A DNA stretch of 64,000 nt from Clostridia bacterium (GTDB taxonomy: Bacteria > Bacillota > Clostridia > Oscillospirales > Acutalibacteraceae). Under the pieces are notes generated by a model. That model did not search any database. It saw nothing but the letters and a program-made list of their open reading frames with translations, and was not told the origin of the DNA. Made by a program: the position numbers and the translations under genes. Where the stretch lies: contig JAFTYU010000012.1 of assembly GCA_017461235.1 (NCBI GenBank), positions 32,029-96,028 on the forward strand. Direction: 5' to 3'. This document shows positions 60,546 to 64,000 of this stretch, one piece after another (position 1 is the first letter of the stretch; each line of letters begins with the position of its first letter).

Positions 60546-61862
60546 ATGAGGCCTAATATTATTTTCTATTTTTCTGACCAACAACGTTGGGACACGCTTA
60601 ACAGCACTCTTATGCCGAATGTTTGGGAATTAGGCGAAAACGGAGTATTATTTTCAGATTCATATACTTGTCAGCCTGTTTGCGGTCCTGCTCGTGCATG
60701 TTTGCAAACGGGGCAGTTTGCAACAGAAAACCGTTGCTATTGGAATGGAATTGCATTAAAAGAGAACACAAAAACCTTAGCAGATTATTTCAATGAAAAT
60801 GGTTATGACACAGCATACATAGGAAAATGGCACCTTGCGTCAGACCGTTATCCCGGCGTAGGTGTTCATTGCGAAAAAACTGCCGTTCCTCGTGAAAGAC
60901 AGGGTGGTTATAAATATTGGCGTGCAGCTGATATTCTTGAATTCACTTCCCACGGATACGACGGATATGTTTTTGATGAGAATGGTAAGAAGATTGATTT
61001 TACCGGTTACAGAGCAGATTGTATAAATGATTTTGCCGTTGAATATATTAATAATCATAATCGTGAAAAGCCTTTCTTTATGTTTGTTTCTCAGCTTGAG
61101 CCTCATCATCAGAATGACAGGGGGCATTTTGAAGGGCCTACGAACATGATTGACAAATTCCGTAATTATCCTTTACCTGAAGATTTAGTTTTTCTTAACG
61201 GCAATTATAAAGATGAATATCCCGATTATCTCGCTGCTATTCATTCGCTTGATGAAAACATGGGAAAGCTTGTTAAAACTCTTAAGGATAAAGGGATATA
61301 CGATAATACTGTTATTGTATATACCAGCGACCACGGTTGCCATTTTAAAACACGAAATGCTGAATACAAACGCAGTTGTCATGACTCCAGTATACACACC
61401 CCCCTTGTTTTTGGCGGTGGAGCTGTAAACAAGAGCGATATTTTGGATTGTCTTGTCAGTCTTATTGATATTCCTCCTACACTTTTAAGTCTTGCTGATA
61501 TTCCCATTCCCGAAACTTATTCGGGTAACATTCTTCCCGTTAACAAAAAAGATGTGCCTGAAAGAGATTGTGTTTTTATTCAGATAAGTGAATCACAAGT
61601 GGGAAGAGCGGTAAGAACAAAGGAGTGGAAATATTCCGCACGGGCAATAGGTTCAGGTTGGCACAAACCAAATGCAGTACATTATTTTGATGACTTTTTG
61701 TATGATCTGAAAAATGATCCTTACGAAAAAAACAATCTTGTTAATAATAAGAATTGTGAAAAGATTTTAAGTCAAATGCGTGCCTTGCTTTCAAGAGAAA
61801 TGGTAAATGCAGGCGAGAAAAAACCGATTTTCCACAAGCCTTTAAAAACAAGAAAATATTAA
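60546..61862 (+). CDS. Cys-type sulfatase
   Basis: The 438-residue protein has the alkaline-phosphatase-like fold: FYFSDQQRWDTL (metal ligands), the formylglycine motif CGPAR (C46) in QPVCGPARACLQTG, YIGKWHLAS, and TSDHGCHFK. The Cys must be converted to formylglycine by an anaerobic radical-SAM maturase, which is not in the window. It probably desulfates host glycans or glycosaminoglycans. No signal peptide, so the substrate is imported. It lies 32 bases after the glycosidase-like gene. Confidence 0.93.
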   Translation: MRPNIIFYFSDQQRWDTLNSTLMPNVWELGENGVLFSDSYTCQPVCGPARACLQTGQFATENRCYWNGIALKENTKTLADYFNENGYDTAYIGKWHLASDRYPGVGVHCEKTAVPRERQGGYKYWRAADILEFTSHGYDGYVFDENGKKIDFTGYRADCINDFAVEYINNHNREKPFFMFVSQLEPHHQNDRGHFEGPTNMIDKFRNYPLPEDLVFLNGNYKDEYPDYLAAIHSLDENMGKLVKTLKDKGIYDNTVIVYTSDHGCHFKTRNAEYKRSCHDSSIHTPLVFGGGAVNKSDILDCLVSLIDIPPTLLSLADIPIPETYSGNILPVNKKDVPERDCVFIQISESQVGRAVRTKEWKYSARAIGSGWHKPNAVHYFDDFLYDLKNDPYEKNNLVNNKNCEKILSQMRALLSREMVNAGEKKPIFHKPLKTRKY

Positions 61863-61900
61863 TAATATTGTTACTAAACAATAACATCTGTACTACTCTA

Positions 61901-61940
61901 AAGCCTTGAAGCTATGCGGTTTCAGGGCTTCTTTTATTTT
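61901..61940 (+). terminator. Terminator after the sulfatase
   Basis: AAGCC-T-TGAA (61901-61910) pairs with TTCA-G-GGCTT (61921-61930), then CTTTTATTTTT. The rest of 61863-62170 holds no gene. Confidence 0.7.
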
Positions 61941-62170
61941 TATAAAACACAATTATCTATAAAATATCCACATGAAATTTCACAGTCAATTTCTTTGCCA
62001 TAAAAGCCCAAGCAACATTTGAGACTTGAAATATTATTTTCGTCCCCTTTTTTATTGTTTGCTGCGGTTGAATTTTACCAAATAAATCAAACTCATGCTT
62101 GAAATAATTGGCATAATTATAGTATAGTTTAATAGTAAAATAAAGGATTGCGCTAAGTAGGAGAATTATT

Positions 62171-62623
62171 ATGAATTTGTTTTGTTTCACAACTGATGAG
62201 CAAAAGCAATATGCTTTGGCTTGTCTTACTTTTGCTCGGAAACTTGGACTTATTGACGACAACAGTCTTGAAGCAGTTGCCCGTAGATGTAATGAGGAAA
62301 ACGAAAAGCGTCGTCTGGCACTCAAAAACGGTGAAATTGTTTATGGTTTAAAGCAATTTACCCTGCCCGTATATCTTGACTATGAATTAACACGCTTCAG
62401 ACTTGATTTCGCATCTGAAAAGGATGTAATAAAAAACAATTACACATATTTACCCATTGATAAGAAACAACTTAAAGAGTATTACAAGAACAACAGTGAT
62501 TTGTTTACAAGATATGGTGGAGAAAAATTCAAATTCAGGGAATCTAAAATGGTTGTGTATAAAAAGATAAGAGAGGAGCAATATGATGAAGAAATCAACG
62601 CTATATTACGTCAGCTCTCTTAA
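62171..62623 (+). CDS. Small protein with PpiC-like C-terminus
   Basis: The 150-residue protein follows TAGGAGAA. Its C-terminal part (IDKKQLKEYYKNNSDLF ... FRESKMVVYKKIREEQYDEEI) resembles the pre-parvulin segment of SurA/PpiC-type proteins, but no full parvulin domain exists. Similar small proteins stand in polysaccharide clusters of clostridia. It overlaps the start of the next gene by 41 bases, so they are coupled. Function unknown. Confidence 0.65.
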   Translation: MNLFCFTTDEQKQYALACLTFARKLGLIDDNSLEAVARRCNEENEKRRLALKNGEIVYGLKQFTLPVYLDYELTRFRLDFASEKDVIKNNYTYLPIDKKQLKEYYKNNSDLFTRYGGEKFKFRESKMVVYKKIREEQYDEEINAILRQLS

Positions 62624-63875
62624 CGGAAATAACAGCAACGATGGTTTAACGCCTCAATCACCGTTTTTAACTCTTGATAAAATCAATGATCTCTCTATAA
62701 ATGCAGGAGATAAAATTCTGCTTGAAAGAGACTCGGTATTTGATAATCAGTTTTTACATTTGAAAAACTGTGGTGATATTAACTGTGAGCCTATTGAGAT
62801 TGCATCTTATGGTGACGGTGACAGACCTCCTTTCATAAACACGAATGGTAACGGAATTTGGTTACAGGATTATGGCATGCCACTTGATTACAGTGGCCAC
62901 GTTTACAAGGGTAATGTATCATCATCAATTTTACTTTACGACACCGAAAATATTATTGTTAAAGATATTGAAATTGCAAATAAAGAAGAATACACGACTC
63001 CACAAAACTACTCTGCACCCAATAAAATGGACAGAACAGGTGTTGCTGTGGTTGCTCAGAACAGAGGCACATTGCATTCCATCACCTTGACGAATCTCTT
63101 TATTCACGATGTTAACGGTAATGTTTATAATAAGCACATGAACAATGGTGGAATTTATATGACAGCATTTAAGCCTGATAATGAAGAGAAAACGGGAGTT
63201 GCAAGATATGACGGTGTAACCGTAGAAGGGTGTTATGTGAAGAATGTCAGTCGTTGGGGAATTGCAGTAGGTTATACATACCGTCACGCTGATTTTGCAA
63301 CAAAGTTTCTTGATGACGAAACATTCAAAAAATTCGGCAATGAAAACATTTTGATTACAGGTAATTATCTTAAAAATGTAGGTGGCGATGCAATAACTCC
63401 AATGTATGCATTGAAGCCACTTGTTGAGCATAATGTGTCCGACAGCTGTGCTTTGGAAATAAATGACCGTTATTATACAAAGGCAGGAAAGCGTATGGGT
63501 AAGGTTGCGGCAGCAATATGGCCTTGGAAATGCAAGGATGCCTTTCTTATTTACAATGAAGCTGTCGATACTAAACTTAACCAAGACGGTATGGCTTATG
63601 ATGCCGACTCAGGTGACGGTACAACCTACAAATATAATTATTCAAGGCTTAACGAGGGCGGTTGCGTAATGTTCTGCCTCGGTGAAGCAGTAAATAACAC
63701 ATTTACAAATAATGTCAGTTACGATGACTTGGGTGGTATATTAAGCCCATCGGGTAATCCTGACGCATACGTTGCCGATAACGAGTTCTATATGCGTAAA
63801 GGTGTTCCCCTTAAAAGAAAGCGTAATCACGGAAAAATGACATTAAAAAACAACAAAATTATTATCATTGATTAA
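62583..63875 (+). CDS. Parallel beta-helix protein (polysaccharide lyase/glycosidase-like)
   Basis: The 430-residue protein has the repeats of a right-handed beta-helix (NIIVKDIEIANK; SITLTNLFIHDVNGN; GVTVEGCYVKNVSRWG; NILITGNYLKNVGGDA). The opening YYVSSLNGNNSNDGLTPQSPF is the usual start of secreted pectate-lyase-like proteins, yet no signal peptide precedes it. It would cut or bind acidic polysaccharides. ATG 62583 or the next ATG (62586) both fit GAGGAG. It ends the visible part of the cluster. Confidence 0.8.
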   Translation: MMKKSTLYYVSSLNGNNSNDGLTPQSPFLTLDKINDLSINAGDKILLERDSVFDNQFLHLKNCGDINCEPIEIASYGDGDRPPFINTNGNGIWLQDYGMPLDYSGHVYKGNVSSSILLYDTENIIVKDIEIANKEEYTTPQNYSAPNKMDRTGVAVVAQNRGTLHSITLTNLFIHDVNGNVYNKHMNNGGIYMTAFKPDNEEKTGVARYDGVTVEGCYVKNVSRWGIAVGYTYRHADFATKFLDDETFKKFGNENILITGNYLKNVGGDAITPMYALKPLVEHNVSDSCALEINDRYYTKAGKRMGKVAAAIWPWKCKDAFLIYNEAVDTKLNQDGMAYDADSGDGTTYKYNYSRLNEGGCVMFCLGEAVNNTFTNNVSYDDLGGILSPSGNPDAYVADNEFYMRKGVPLKRKRNHGKMTLKNNKIIIID

Positions 63876-63889
63876 CGAGGTGACTAACT

Positions 63890-63988
63890 ATTAAAAGTCA
63901 AGAATTTTTTAGATTTTTAATGGTTAGGAAAAAAAGGCATGACAAAACAAGCCCTTATGAGAAGGACTTTGAAAAAAGATATAAATAA
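63890..63988 (+). CDS. Possible small ORF with ATT start, unknown
   Basis: An open frame of 32 codons begins ATT AAA AGT eight bases after GAGGTGA and reads KSQEFFRFLMVRKKRHDK, then TSPYEKDFEKRYK, then TAA. ATT is a rare start; the first ATG (63920) would leave 22 residues. It may be the N-terminal remnant of a broken gene or a rare-start small protein. Weakly supported. Confidence 0.3.
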   Translation: MKSQEFFRFLMVRKKRHDKTSPYEKDFEKRYK

Positions 63989-64000
63989 GAAGTTATCTAA

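Noticed and set aside
61957-62325. Minus-strand 122-codon frame
   Set aside because: It overlaps the start of the well-supported gene at 62171, has no ribosome-binding site and no protein-like composition.

Overview
The window looks like the chromosome of a low-to-middle GC, strictly anaerobic gut Firmicute of class Clostridia, probably Oscillospirales or a relative. Grounds for this are the gene content: an rsfS-yqeK-nadD block next to leuS, a dockerin-bearing secreted protease, [FeFe]-hydrogenases, AdhE, reverse rubrerythrin, superoxide reductase and Hcp, and carbohydrate-active enzymes aimed at host or plant glycans. The taxon is an inference; no rRNA is present.

Layout. 1-6.7 kb, minus strand: leuS start, a decayed four-helix-bundle gene, rsfS, yqeK, nadD, a GH29 fucosidase, and a three-gene oxidoreductase set (GlpA-like, FAD/NAD oxidoreductase, DUF1667). 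6.8-15.4 kb, plus strand: two U32-family RNA hydroxylation proteins, an FAD oxidoreductase, an unrecognised 40-residue small protein behind a repeat-rich promoter, a GH3 glycosidase and a Gfo/Idh/MocA dehydrogenase. 15.4-19.9 kb: a hairpin-rich repeat, a secreted subtilisin/leucine-rich-repeat/dockerin protein, and two inverted-repeat elements that look like MITEs. 19.9-25.8 kb: YfcE-like phosphoesterase, GPH sugar symporter with a membrane-anchored partner, acetyltransferase, flavodiiron protein and inositol monophosphatase.

26.1-50.6 kb is bracketed by an intact tRNA-Leu(UAG) and an exact 51-bp copy of its 3' half, so it has the architecture of a genomic island inserted at a tRNA. A second, diverged tRNA-Leu 3' half lies at 40.7 kb, and both 3' halves follow the same 126-bp module (about 93% identical, no indels) that carries a promoter and a hairpin. 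The left part (26.3-40.5 kb) is AT-rich and holds an ECF sigma factor with a long C-terminal extension, a membrane protein, and a five-gene operon that is the best candidate for an undescribed conflict or immune system: an unknown helical protein; a giant kinase / NAD-binding Rossmann / RyR / PD-(D/E)XK nuclease protein; a PGDYG-like protein; a TIR-NACHT-beta-propeller protein; and a protein with three SpoVG-like repeats and a winged-helix region. The right part (40.9-50.3 kb) is a redox operon: AdhE (split by an in-frame stop), an APH-like kinase, two [2Fe-2S] proteins, a PAS-bearing sensory hydrogenase, a SpoIIE phosphatase and a second hydrogenase, with a Rex-like site and a LysR regulator at its head.

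51.0-58.3 kb is an oxygen, peroxide and nitrosative stress cluster (Crp/Fnr regulator, Hcp, ferritin, superoxide reductase, reverse rubrerythrin, CoA-disulfide reductase with rhodanese domain), with several decayed genes (DUF4180, XRE regulator, thioredoxin). 58.5-64 kb is a glycan cluster: a large glycosidase-like protein, a Cys-type sulfatase, a small PpiC-like protein and a parallel beta-helix protein. No CRISPR array, rRNA or integrase gene is visible.
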